Assembly (NCBI GenBank): GCA_025355585.1
Contig: JANXZJ010000022.1
Coordinates: 1 to 64,000 of the forward strand
Source: Mariniphaga sp.
GTDB lineage: Bacteria > Bacteroidota > Bacteroidia > Bacteroidales > Prolixibacteraceae
Direction: 5' to 3'
DNA length: 64,000 nucleotides
Below are positions 27,979-36,957 of this stretch, piece by piece. Within the stretch, counting starts at the first letter, position 1. Every line of letters starts with the position of its first letter. The translations under genes and the position numbers were made by a program. The notes below the pieces were generated by a model, which was given only the letters and a program-made list of their open reading frames with translations, searched no databases and was not told the origin of the DNA.

Positions 27979-29439
27979 ATGGCTAAAGAAATTGCAAATC
28001 TCGAACCCAAGGCGGTCTGGGAAAACTTTTATAAACTGACGCAAGTTCCGCGTCCTTCGAAGAAAGAGGAGAAAATCCAGGCATTTATGGTTGATTTTGG
28101 TAAAAGCCTTGGACTTGTAACTGAAAAAGACAGCGTTGGAAATGTTCTGATCCGTAAACCTGCCACGGCAGGAATGGAAAACCGGAAGGGAATTATCCTT
28201 CAGGGACATCTTGATATGGTTCCCCAGAAAAACAGCGGAACTGCCCACGATTTCGATAAAGATCCAATCGACGCCTTTATTGACGGCGAATGGGTGCGTG
28301 CCCGTGGAACAACTCTTGGTGCCGATAATGGAATTGGTGTTGCAAGTGCAATGGCCGTTCTTGCTGCGAAAAACCTGGTTCATGGCCCGATTGAAGCCAT
28401 CTTCACCTGTGATGAAGAGACAGGTATGACGGGTGCGATCGGATTAAAAGCCAATTGGCTGAAGGGTGATATTCTGCTGAATATGGACTCTGAAGAAGAA
28501 GGCGAACTCTATGTAGGTTGTGCCGGAGGTATTAATGCAAATATTGAATTTGAATACGACGAAGTGATTGTCCCTGAAGGTGTAAAACCATTCAAGCTTA
28601 CAATCTCGGGTCTGAAAGGCGGCCATTCCGGACTTGATATTAGTCTTGGAAGGGGCAATGCCAATAAATTGCTGATCCGTTTTCTGAAATATGCAACCCG
28701 TGAACTCGATGTACGTCTAGCAGACATCAATGGTGGCGGAATGCGTAACGCTATTCCGCGCGAAGGTTATGCAATTGTATTGGTGCCCGATGAAAATGCG
28801 GACCAGTTGAAGAAAGCGGTGAAACGTTACGAATCAATTTATCAGTTCGAATTAGGTGCGGTCGAGCCAACGCTCAGTTTTAAGCTGGAAGCCACTGAAA
28901 TGCCGAAATCGATGATCGAAGAACGTGTTCAGGACGATCTGATCGACTCCGTTTATGGCTGTCCGAATGGTGTTGTCAGGATGTCTGACGGAATGGCAGG
29001 TATGGTTGAAACTTCGACCAACCTTTCAACGGTTAAATCACAAAAAGGGGTGATTTTTGTCAAATGCCTGTTACGGAGTTCTGTGGAATCAGCCAAAGAA
29101 GACCTTGTTGAACAGGTCGACAGTGTTTTTGCATTGGGCGGTGCGATGGTATCGTTCGATGGCGGTTATCCCGGATGGAAACCAAACATGGATTCGCAGA
29201 TCCTGAAACAGATGAAGGAGATCTATCAGAGTAAATTTGGTAAGACGCCTGCTGTTTTGGGTATTCATGCCGGATTGGAATGTGGTATCCTGGGTGCAGT
29301 GTATCCTAACTGGGATATGATCTCATTCGGACCGACCATGCGCTCGCCTCATTCACCTGACGAACGCGTCAACATACCATCGGTTCAGAAATTCTGGGAT
29401 TTCCTTGTAGAGGTCTTAAAGAATGCTCAGGTGAAGTAG
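27979..29439 (+). CDS. pepD: Aminoacyl-histidine dipeptidase (peptidase M20C)
   Basis: Cytoplasmic zinc dipeptidase (carnosinase-like, Xaa-His and other dipeptides). 486 residues, the family length. Metal and catalytic residues are visible: GHLDM (H77, D79), GADNG (D116, bridging), CDEETG (E146 base, E147 metal), NMDSEE (D170), lid-domain GGHSG, and SPHSPDE near the C terminus with the last His. Forms an operon with the MFS transporter and ends at a strong terminator. Confidence 0.96.
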   Translation: MAKEIANLEPKAVWENFYKLTQVPRPSKKEEKIQAFMVDFGKSLGLVTEKDSVGNVLIRKPATAGMENRKGIILQGHLDMVPQKNSGTAHDFDKDPIDAFIDGEWVRARGTTLGADNGIGVASAMAVLAAKNLVHGPIEAIFTCDEETGMTGAIGLKANWLKGDILLNMDSEEEGELYVGCAGGINANIEFEYDEVIVPEGVKPFKLTISGLKGGHSGLDISLGRGNANKLLIRFLKYATRELDVRLADINGGGMRNAIPREGYAIVLVPDENADQLKKAVKRYESIYQFELGAVEPTLSFKLEATEMPKSMIEERVQDDLIDSVYGCPNGVVRMSDGMAGMVETSTNLSTVKSQKGVIFVKCLLRSSVESAKEDLVEQVDSVFALGGAMVSFDGGYPGWKPNMDSQILKQMKEIYQSKFGKTPAVLGIHAGLECGILGAVYPNWDMISFGPTMRSPHSPDERVNIPSVQKFWDFLVEVLKNAQVK

Positions 29440-29470
29440 TTTGTTCTGCTGATTAAACAGGATTCATATA

Positions 29471-29503
29471 AAACCCTGAAGGTTTCAAAAACCTTCAGGG
29501 TTT
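29471..29503. terminator. Strong bidirectional terminator
   Basis: Perfect 15-bp inverted repeat, arms 29471-29485 (AAACCCTGAAGGTTT) and 29489-29503, with a 3-nt loop. T-rich on both sides. It separates convergent pepD and the di-haem lipoprotein gene. Confidence 0.9.
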
Positions 29504-29520
29504 ATTTATTCAAAGAATTC

Positions 29521-29991
29521 CTAGTTCGTCAACATTTTATCTGTCGAAACGCCGTGACAACTGTTGCACCGTCCGGTAGTTATTGCAGTTGACATGTATT
29601 TTGGTCCTGCAGTGCCCTGAACCGCAGGATACAAGCCGCTTCCGAAATCAACGGTTTGAGTTGTGTAGAAATTACCTAATGCGTCACCCTGAATTGTATA
29701 TTTCAAGGTGCCGGTTCCGTTAATCCCTGTATATAATTTCACCGTAGTATTGGGATAGGCGTTGATTTTTGCAACATCATAGACGGTTCCTGCAACGGCA
29801 AACCATCCTTCACCTGAACCACCCTGGGAATGACAACTCATACAATCCTGCCCCGTATGATGACTTCTGCTGGTCCCGTTGGCACTGATTTTTGATTCGT
29901 TCTCCCCATTTTCTTTCTGGCATGATTGAAGTGTAATGATCAACAGTGAAAAAGCCAGAATAGGTGTTACATTCAATTTAACGTTCATCAT
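29521..29991 (-). CDS. Small di-haem c-type cytochrome lipoprotein
   Basis: 156 residues. A lipoprotein signal ends in LQSC (Cys24). Two haem c motifs, CMSCH (50-54) and CNSCH (142-146), flank a beta-rich insert (about 62-135) with the pattern of a small carboxypeptidase-regulatory-like sandwich (VAGTVYDVAKINAYPNTTVK, GNFYT). HH at 44-45 and other histidines could be distal haem ligands. Probably an outer- or inner-membrane electron carrier. It starts 11 bp after the PQQ-type propeller gene, so the two may work together. The family is not one I recognise by name. Confidence 0.75.
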   Translation of the reverse strand: MMNVKLNVTPILAFSLLIITLQSCQKENGENESKISANGTSRSHHTGQDCMSCHSQGGSGEGWFAVAGTVYDVAKINAYPNTTVKLYTGINGTGTLKYTIQGDALGNFYTTQTVDFGSGLYPAVQGTAGPKYMSTAITTGRCNSCHGVSTDKMLTN

Positions 29992-30002
29992 TTTAAATGT
30001 AT

Positions 30003-31250
30003 TTATTTTTCAAGAATATCATAAGCCATCAATGCTCTTCCGTGCCTGATGTACATTGTCCCGTTAGAGATAACCGGATGAGAGAAGTGTTCCTTGGTTC
30101 CTTTCTCCACCTTAAACTTGCTGATTTCTATAAATTTATTGTTTTCGAACTTAATCAGTTTTACATCACCCGTTTCGTTGTAACAATAGAATTTACTGTC
30201 GGCATAAATAAGGCTCCCCTTGTTGGCTGATAAAGAGTCGACCACGTTGCCGTTGAACGTGTCAACGCAAACCAATCTCTTTTTCTTTGTAGTCGTAAAC
30301 AACTGATCGCCGAGTTTGATAAACCCACCTTGTGCATTTGTCACATTTATATTCCGCCAGACTTCTTTAATACTTTTCCCGTCAGGTGATAATTGAAGTT
30401 TCACGGCTCCGTTTGCAGCTTCTTCGCCTGCTGTGAAGTAGATAAAACCATCGGCATAAATCGGTGTATTGGCATGTAATTTTTCGAACGCGAAGTTGTT
30501 GAGTGTCTTTGATGACCAAAGCAATTCACCTGTCTGCGCATCAACCCCAAAAACAAAACGTGTTGAAAGTGTAACCAATACTTTTCGTGTGGGCAGCGTA
30601 ATTAAAAGTGGGGAACAAAAAGCGGCCGTATCGCCCAGCGCTTTTGATGACCAGATTGTCTTTCCGGTAAACCTATTTAAAGCAACCATATTGTTTGCTG
30701 CTCCACCTGCCATGAAATAGACTTTGTCACCATCAATCAATGGTGATTCCGAAAAACCAAACATGTTTTCAATTCCACCAAGATCGGGTACCATATCAAC
30801 CGCCCATTTTTCCTTACCGGTAGCCAATTCATAACCGGCCAGACGTCCTTTGCCTGAGCTGGTATAAACGAGATCACCAACAACGGTAGGAGTGGAGCGT
30901 GAACCGGGGAAACTGGCAGAAAAACCTTTCCCGTAATATTCTTTACCATTCGCAGTTTTCCAGAGTAATTTGCCCTTCAGATCAAAGGCGTACAAAAAGC
31001 TGGTACTATCTGACTCACCATTAATAAGTAGTTTGTCGTTTGTAACAACTGGTGCGGCATAACCCTGTCCAATCTCTTCGTTAAACCATACAAGCTCCGG
31101 CCCTTTTTCAGGCCAGGTCTTCATCAGTTTATTTTCAGTATAAATGCCGTCGCGATTATCACCCCGCCATTGATAAACTTTCTGGCCAATGCTTTGGAAT
31201 GCGACTAATAATAGAAAGACGAAAGCTAAAACGGATTGAAATTTCTTCAT
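30003..31250 (-). CDS. PQQ-like beta-propeller repeat protein
   Basis: 415 residues with a signal peptide (1-22). The mature protein begins YQWRGDNRDGIY, the start typical of secreted PQQ-repeat proteins, and then shows repeated A-x-D-x-x-x-G-x-x-x-W strands (YAFDLKGKLLWK, AGYELATGKEKW, VALNRFTGKTIW, FGVDAQTGELLW), consistent with a seven- or eight-blade propeller as in BamB and quinoprotein dehydrogenases. No clear calcium-PQQ catalytic set was found, so it may not be an enzyme. Paired with the di-haem lipoprotein, which could be its redox partner. Confidence 0.8.
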   Translation of the reverse strand: MKKFQSVLAFVFLLLVAFQSIGQKVYQWRGDNRDGIYTENKLMKTWPEKGPELVWFNEEIGQGYAAPVVTNDKLLINGESDSTSFLYAFDLKGKLLWKTANGKEYYGKGFSASFPGSRSTPTVVGDLVYTSSGKGRLAGYELATGKEKWAVDMVPDLGGIENMFGFSESPLIDGDKVYFMAGGAANNMVALNRFTGKTIWSSKALGDTAAFCSPLLITLPTRKVLVTLSTRFVFGVDAQTGELLWSSKTLNNFAFEKLHANTPIYADGFIYFTAGEEAANGAVKLQLSPDGKSIKEVWRNINVTNAQGGFIKLGDQLFTTTKKKRLVCVDTFNGNVVDSLSANKGSLIYADSKFYCYNETGDVKLIKFENNKFIEISKFKVEKGTKEHFSHPVISNGTMYIRHGRALMAYDILEK

Positions 31251-31321
31251 TGTTGATTTTACAAATTGTTAAAAACATTTACCATCAATACACCATCATT
31301 CAGATAGCTGACTGAATGTTG

Positions 31322-31329
31322 CAAATATA
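31322..31329 (-). promoter_or_regulatory. Putative -7 box of the PQQ/di-haem pair
   Basis: TATATTTG on the minus strand, exact TAnnTTTG, 71 bp before the ATG at 31250. No -33 element evident. Confidence 0.35.
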
Positions 31330-31505
31330 ATCAATCCACCCACAGGGGAACGAATATTAAGCGAAAGCATGTCCGGAATGGTTTTAAATTGAAAGGACCT
31401 TATCACACGCTTTGCCGGAAACGCTCAATTACAAACATGATAAAACTAATTACATGCGTTAGTCGTTATTGCCTTAGCGAGACAACCTCTAACATCCGAA
31501 AGATC

Positions 31506-31610
31506 CATTTTAACGCGGGAGAAATGAGTTTTAACGCAGGCGAAAACACATTAGTGCAGGAGAAATACATTTTAACAGGGGAGAGATTTAGTTTAACGCA
31601 TGACAGGGTA
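31506..31610. repeat. Intergenic tandem repeat, 5 x 21 bp, degenerate
   Basis: Units begin at 31506, 31527, 31548, 31569 and 31590. The consensus contains TTTTAACGCAGGAGAAA; units 1 and 2 are the best conserved, 3 to 5 drift. The period is exactly 21 bp, and on the plus strand one frame stays open, giving a seven-residue repeat (SFNAGEN type). I do not think it is translated: there is no good start, and the frame runs into the terminator of the GH30 gene. The rest of the 480-bp gap (31251-31730) holds only the promoter and terminator listed. Confidence 0.75.
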
Positions 31611-31658
31611 TTTACTGCTATGTGTCATATGATAACAATCAGAAAGGGAATCAGAAAA

Positions 31659-31685
31659 CCCGGCCTTGAAATGAATCAGGCCGGG
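31659..31685 (-). terminator. Terminator of the PUL operon
   Basis: Arms CCCGGCCT (31659-31666) and AGGCCGGG (31678-31685). Read on the minus strand the stem is followed by TTTTCTG, a usable U-tract, 46 bp after the last GH30 gene. Confidence 0.75.
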
Positions 31686-31730
31686 TCTCACTTTACTAAC
31701 TAACAATCTAACTTAAAAACAAACAATATT

Positions 31731-33146
31731 TTACCAGATATATGTTCCGACAGCATCTTTTTCCAAAGAGGTGGAGCCTGTTTTGCCATTAAAACTGATA
31801 TTGAAAACCTTCTTTGCACCGCTGTTATTCTGAACGATCAGTATTTTTTTGCCCTCCGGATTCTTAAAGGCAACGTTGGGAAGGATTAATGATGAATTTG
31901 AATCTATTCGAACCGATCCCGGTCTTACAAATTTTGCGGCATGAGCCAGGATATAGTAGGCAGGATTTCGGGTTACTTTATTCCCGTCAATTGTGATGGT
32001 TCCGAGACATTGGTCGCAGCCGCCAATTGTATGCGGATCTTTATTCGGATCTGCTGCCAGGTTCCATTCTAATACAGTGCGGCACCAGTTACGTGTTCCA
32101 CCAATAATCAGTGTGCGAACATGCCATGCAAGATCGCCAGACATATTTCCCGGAGCCCCTACCCATTGTTCGGTGAAATAGAGGTTTTTATCAGGGAAGG
32201 CATCGTGCACCGGAGTCAGTGCATCGATTTTCCCTCCATAAAGATGAAAAGCCGAGCCATCGACATACTTTGAGGCTTCCGGATCTTTGAGTATTGTCAG
32301 CGGATAGTCGGGGCGGTCGGCGTTGTGATCGTAAACAATGATTTTTGTGGTAATATTTGCGGCTTTAAAAGTCGGTCCAAGGCTGCGTTTAATAAATAAA
32401 GCCTGGTCTTCGGCTGTCATATACATGCTTGGATTGTTCCCGGGGTGCAAGGGCTCGTTCTGGATCGTTATCGCATCAATTGTGATCCCTTCAGCTTTCA
32501 TTCCCTGGATGTACTTCACGAAATACTTCGCATAGGCATCAAAATACTCCGGTTTTAAGCTTCCGCCTTTCGAATTGTTGTTCGTTTTCATCCAGGTCGG
32601 CGCCGACCACGGAGAACCCATCAATTTTAGGTTGGGATTAATGGACAAAATCTCCTTCAGTACTGGAATCAGATCAACCTTGTCGGTATTTAGCGTAAAT
32701 TTCGCCATCGAAGGATCGGTTTCCCCGTCGGGAAGATCGTTATAAGAAAATACAGTAGGGTCTAAATCGGATGCGCCAATACTAATACGCAAATAGCTAA
32801 TCCCGATGTTATTACCATCGGTCGCGAATAATTCCTTCAGGATGGCGCTCCGGCTTGCGGCGTCCATCTTATGCAATAATGTGGCGCTTCCACCCGTCAG
32901 ACAATTTCCAAATCCATCGATGGTTTGAAACGTTTTCTTTGTATCAACAATGATCGTCTCACCCGGATTGGCTTGTTTTCCAAAGACCAGGTTTTCTTTC
33001 TGAAGCTGGAACATTACATTGGTTGAGGGACTTGTCATCCAGACTGCAATCCCTTTTTTCGCTTTATCCGCGGAAGTGACAATCCCTTTGCCGCTTAAGG
33101 AGGTGAAAAGGGTGATTAAAATAATGAATGTCTTTATCTTTTTCAT
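31731..33146 (-). CDS. GH30 glycoside hydrolase (copy 2)
   Basis: 471 residues from ATG 33146; the frame extends upstream into the other GH30 gene and that part is not plausible. N-terminal signal peptide (1-20). Motifs of GH30: FQTIDGFGNCLTGGSA, SYLRISIGASDLD, SPWSAPTWMKTN, acid/base E231 in QNEP, nucleophile E326 in FTEQ. This branch includes beta-1,6-glucanases and glucocerebrosidase-like enzymes. In a locus with GH16 and GH3 it should remove beta-1,6-linked glucose from laminarin-like glucan. No lipobox, so it is probably periplasmic or secreted, unlike copy 1. Confidence 0.88.
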   Translation of the reverse strand: MKKIKTFIILITLFTSLSGKGIVTSADKAKKGIAVWMTSPSTNVMFQLQKENLVFGKQANPGETIIVDTKKTFQTIDGFGNCLTGGSATLLHKMDAASRSAILKELFATDGNNIGISYLRISIGASDLDPTVFSYNDLPDGETDPSMAKFTLNTDKVDLIPVLKEILSINPNLKLMGSPWSAPTWMKTNNNSKGGSLKPEYFDAYAKYFVKYIQGMKAEGITIDAITIQNEPLHPGNNPSMYMTAEDQALFIKRSLGPTFKAANITTKIIVYDHNADRPDYPLTILKDPEASKYVDGSAFHLYGGKIDALTPVHDAFPDKNLYFTEQWVGAPGNMSGDLAWHVRTLIIGGTRNWCRTVLEWNLAADPNKDPHTIGGCDQCLGTITIDGNKVTRNPAYYILAHAAKFVRPGSVRIDSNSSLILPNVAFKNPEGKKILIVQNNSGAKKVFNISFNGKTGSTSLEKDAVGTYIW

Positions 33147-33162
33147 AATTTCAGATTGATTC

Positions 33163-34611
33163 TTATTGCCATGAATACGTTCCCACAGATCCGCCTTCCA
33201 ACGAGGTGGTGATCCACTTGCCATTGAATTTGATGTTAAACAACTCGGCGGCGGCTCCATCATTTTCGACGATCAGCACCTTTTTATCGCCCGGTATTTT
33301 AAAGGCGACCGTATTCAGATTGCCGCTTATATTACTGACAATCCGGACAGAACCAGCCGGAACAAATTTAGAAGCATGTGCAATGATGTAGTATCCCACA
33401 TTTCTTGTAAAACTATCACCTGAGTTAACTGTAATTGCACCTTTGCAGGTAGAACAGCCACCCGCAGTGTGCGGTTCGAAAGCGCCGTTATTCGCAAGAT
33501 TCCATTCAAGCGCCACTTTGCTCCAGTTACGCATCGAACCAATCACCACATTCTTTAAATGCCATTTTAAATCGCCGCTAAAACTTCCGGTTGAGGCCGT
33601 ATACTGTTCGGTGAAATAGACATTCTTATCCGGAAATGCATTATGAACCACCGACAACGCACTGATATCACCACCATATAAATGAAATGCAGAACCATCA
33701 ACGAAAGGTTTTGCGGCTGCGTCGTTTAATATTGCAATCGGATATTCAGGTTTGTCGCAATTGTGATCGTAAATAATAATCTTCGTGGAAATATTGGCTG
33801 CCTGAAAAGCTGGCCCCAGGTTTTCTTTAATGAAAACTGCCTGTTGTAAAGCCGTCATTAACATGCTCGGGTTATTCCCCGGATGCAAAGGTTCATTCTG
33901 AGGCGTTATTGCATTGATTGTAATGCCTTCGGCCTTCATCTTTTGAATATATTTCACGAAGTATTGAGCATAAACGCCATAATACTGCGGTTGAAGGCTT
34001 CCTCCCATGAAGTTGTTATTGTCTTTCATCCAGACCGGGGCCGACCAGGGTGTTGCAAGAATCTGGATGGAAGGATTTATCAGTAAAATCTCTTTTAAAA
34101 GCGGGATTAATCCGCTCATATCTGCAGATAGCTTAAAGTTGGTTAAGTTGACATCGGTTTGTCCGTATGGCATATCATCATAAGTATAGGGCATACTGTC
34201 GAGATCGGATGCACCAATGCCGACTCTTAAATAGCTTATTGAAATGGAAGTGGCACTTTTACCAAACAGCTCCTGTAACAATTCCTGTTTCTTTGCCACG
34301 CTTAATGAATTAATTACCTGCGCGCTTCCGCCTGTAAGTGTGTAACCAAAGCCATCAATCGTCTGAAATGTTTGCGTATCGTCGACGTCGATATTGGCAT
34401 ACATATTATAAGTCGTGCCAAAACCAAGCACAGTCGATTGTTTCTGAAGATTCACTGTCTGATCTCCTTTGGTTAACCAAAAATCCACATCATTTGTGAC
34501 AGGTACCGGAGGTACAACAGGTATTGGATCAACACTCGTTTTACCACATTTCACCTGGATGAGTGCAAGGGCTATCAGCAACAGAAACTTCATATTTAAT
34601 TTCACGACCAT
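33163..34611 (-). CDS. GH30 glycoside hydrolase (copy 1)
   Basis: 482 residues, alternative ATG six codons in (34593). The signal region ends LIQVKCGK (Cys22), a weak lipobox, followed by a Pro-rich linker, so it may be a surface lipoprotein. Catalytic motifs match copy 2: PWSAPVWMKDN, E240 in QNEP, E335 in FTEQ. The two copies are clearly homologous along the full length and lie 16 bp apart, which indicates tandem duplication followed by divergence of the N terminus. Likely beta-1,6-glucan activity; exo or endo mode is unknown. Confidence 0.88.
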   Translation of the reverse strand: MVVKLNMKFLLLIALALIQVKCGKTSVDPIPVVPPVPVTNDVDFWLTKGDQTVNLQKQSTVLGFGTTYNMYANIDVDDTQTFQTIDGFGYTLTGGSAQVINSLSVAKKQELLQELFGKSATSISISYLRVGIGASDLDSMPYTYDDMPYGQTDVNLTNFKLSADMSGLIPLLKEILLINPSIQILATPWSAPVWMKDNNNFMGGSLQPQYYGVYAQYFVKYIQKMKAEGITINAITPQNEPLHPGNNPSMLMTALQQAVFIKENLGPAFQAANISTKIIIYDHNCDKPEYPIAILNDAAAKPFVDGSAFHLYGGDISALSVVHNAFPDKNVYFTEQYTASTGSFSGDLKWHLKNVVIGSMRNWSKVALEWNLANNGAFEPHTAGGCSTCKGAITVNSGDSFTRNVGYYIIAHASKFVPAGSVRIVSNISGNLNTVAFKIPGDKKVLIVENDGAAAELFNIKFNGKWITTSLEGGSVGTYSWQ

Positions 34612-34625
34612 CGTTTTATTTAAAA

Positions 34626-36908
34626 CTAATTTTTAATTGCAAACTCACCATGCAAACCCTCGTCAGAATTTGGTCCGATCCAGACATCAAATTCACCGGG
34701 TTCGATCACATTTCCCTTTCCATTGAAAAATTCAAGCGAAGATGCCGGAAGTTCAAAAGTCACGCCAACGGTTTCGCGGCTTTTCAGGTGAATTCTTTTA
34801 AACCCCTTCAACTCTTTAACCGGGCGCGTAATACTACCGACCCTGTCGCGGATATAAAGCTGGACAATTTCATCAGCATCGACATTTCCGGCATTCAGAA
34901 TGGACGCCTTTACCGTCAGATTGCCATTCTTGCTCATTTCGGTTGATGAAAGCTTCAGGTCGCTGTATTTAAAGGTGGTATAACTTAAACCATATCCAAA
35001 CGGGAAGAGCGGTGTAAATCCGTAATCGAGGTGAAATGATTTATAACCCAGTGAGGCCTGACTATTTATGACCGGAATACTATCTATTGGTGTCCATGAT
35101 TTTGCATTGGCCGGACGACCTGTCATGTTGTGGTAATAGTAGAAGGGTATCTGACCTGAGCCTTTTACAAAGGTAACAGGAAGTTTCCCGGATGGCGACT
35201 CTTTGCCAAAAATCAGATCGGCCAATGCAGGGCCGGCCATCGATCCCCCATGCCATGCATAAAGGAGGGCATTTGACTTTTCAACAACCTTCCCAATCGC
35301 CAACGGACGGCCAGCCATAACTACAACAATCAATGGTTTTCCTGTTTTTGATAACGCTTCGATCAACTCCTCCTGAACTCCCGGAAGGTTGATCTCGCCA
35401 CGGCTCTGACCTTCGCCTGAAAGTATCCACTCTTCACCCGCAAAGAACAAGATCGCCTGTGATTTCTTTGCAGCAGCTATCGCTTCGGCAAACCCGGATT
35501 TGCTTTTATCGCGGCTATATTTCAGTCCGGCTGCAAAATTAACTTTCGGGTTGCCTAAAACCGCTTTAATGGCGGTCAGAGGAGTTACCGAATTCTCAGC
35601 TTTTCCGTCGAAAACCCATGTCCCGAGCTGATCGCGGGGTGCATCGGCCAATGGCCCGATAACAGCGACAGATGAAATACGGGCAGAGAGCGGCAGTGTA
35701 TTGGGATCATTCTTCAACATTACCGTACTTTGTCTTGCCACAATTCTTGCATGGTCTAAAAACTCAGGTGAGAGCATTTGTTTCTCCGCTTCGGGATTCA
35801 CATAGGGGTTTTCGAATAATCCCAGTTTAAACTTCAACGTTAATATATTTTTGACAGCCTCATCAATCATGGCCAGATCCACCTTTCCCTCATTAATAAG
35901 GGTTTTCAGGTTTTTCAGATAAGTAGTGCCCGACATTTCCATGTCAACACCGGCAGTAATTGCTTTTAATGCGGCTTCCTTTTCATCCGCGCAATAGCCA
36001 TGCGAGATCATTTCGGCTATTGAACCCCAGTCGCTTACAACCATGCCGTCATATTTCCACTCTTTGCGAAGTACCTGGCGCAACGTAAATTCGTTTCCTG
36101 AGGTTGGTACACCATTTAAGTCATTAAAGGCAGACATAAAGGTTAATGCACCTGCATCTTTAGCGGCCTTGAAAGGTTTAAGTACCACGTTCCGAAGCAT
36201 GGGCTCCGATATATAAGTTGTATTGTAATCGCGTCCTCCTTCGGCAAATCCGTAACCGACAAAATGTTTGGCACAAGCCGCAACGGCCTTTGGATCTGTT
36301 AGTTGTTCACCCTGGATACCTTCGACCATTGCCTTTGCAAAAGCAGAAGCAAGATAAGGATCTTCGCCGCAACCTTCAGCAATTCTTCCCCAGCGCGGAT
36401 CCCAGGTGATGTCGATCATAGGGGCAAAGGTCCATTTAATCCCCTGTGAAGAAGCTTCGATCGAAGAGATCCGGAATGCCTTTTTTACAATCTCCGGGTT
36501 CCATGTTGAGGCCATCGCCAGCGGAATGGGAAAGATGGTCCGGTAGCCGTGAATAACATCCCTTCCAATAATCAAAGGGATCTTCAGGCGGCTCTCTTCC
36601 ATTGCCAGTTTTTGCAATGCGTTTATTTTTTCGACACCGGATACATTTAGGAAGGAACCGTAATTTCCATTACGAACTGCTTTATTGATTTGATCAGCTG
36701 ACATAGCTATCGGATCAATCTGCGTCATTTGTCCTATTTTCTCTTCAAGCGTCATCTTCGAAAGCAAGCTTGTCACTTTGCTTTCAATATCGTTGTTCTT
36801 CGACTGAACCTGTTGGCACGAATAGTTTGAGATAGAAACAATTAATAAGAAGGCGAAGTAAAAGAACTTCAGCAATCGACGACCCGTTTTACTGAGATTA
36901 ATGGACAT
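34626..36908 (-). CDS. GH3 beta-glucosidase (BglX-like)
   Basis: 760 residues from ATG 36908; ATG 36923 is nearly as good, while the longer frame to 37001 would start inside a hairpin. Signal region ends SNYSC (lipobox-like). Motifs: WDPRWGRIAEGCGEDP, KHFVGYG, nucleophile D293 in VVSDWGS, GH3-C domain with the acid/base region, and a C-terminal fibronectin-III-like domain (FPFGYGLSYTTFKYS). It should hydrolyse gluco-oligosaccharides released by GH16/GH30 to glucose. Gap of 14 bp to the next GH30 gene. Confidence 0.9.
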   Translation of the reverse strand: MSINLSKTGRRLLKFFYFAFLLIVSISNYSCQQVQSKNNDIESKVTSLLSKMTLEEKIGQMTQIDPIAMSADQINKAVRNGNYGSFLNVSGVEKINALQKLAMEESRLKIPLIIGRDVIHGYRTIFPIPLAMASTWNPEIVKKAFRISSIEASSQGIKWTFAPMIDITWDPRWGRIAEGCGEDPYLASAFAKAMVEGIQGEQLTDPKAVAACAKHFVGYGFAEGGRDYNTTYISEPMLRNVVLKPFKAAKDAGALTFMSAFNDLNGVPTSGNEFTLRQVLRKEWKYDGMVVSDWGSIAEMISHGYCADEKEAALKAITAGVDMEMSGTTYLKNLKTLINEGKVDLAMIDEAVKNILTLKFKLGLFENPYVNPEAEKQMLSPEFLDHARIVARQSTVMLKNDPNTLPLSARISSVAVIGPLADAPRDQLGTWVFDGKAENSVTPLTAIKAVLGNPKVNFAAGLKYSRDKSKSGFAEAIAAAKKSQAILFFAGEEWILSGEGQSRGEINLPGVQEELIEALSKTGKPLIVVVMAGRPLAIGKVVEKSNALLYAWHGGSMAGPALADLIFGKESPSGKLPVTFVKGSGQIPFYYYHNMTGRPANAKSWTPIDSIPVINSQASLGYKSFHLDYGFTPLFPFGYGLSYTTFKYSDLKLSSTEMSKNGNLTVKASILNAGNVDADEIVQLYIRDRVGSITRPVKELKGFKRIHLKSRETVGVTFELPASSLEFFNGKGNVIEPGEFDVWIGPNSDEGLHGEFAIKN

Positions 36909-36957
36909 TTCTATATCTGCCATACCTTTTTGTATTTTAAGTTTTAAGTGAAAGAAA

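Noticed and set aside
31389-31703. 104-codon plus-strand open frame over the 21-bp repeat array
   Set aside because: Weak TTG start, no domain, overlaps the terminator of the opposite-strand GH30 gene, and the sequence is explained by the repeat.
33147-33263. N-terminal extension of the second GH30 gene
   Set aside because: It overlaps the other GH30 coding region and reads as low-complexity sequence; the ATG at 33146 precedes a proper signal peptide.
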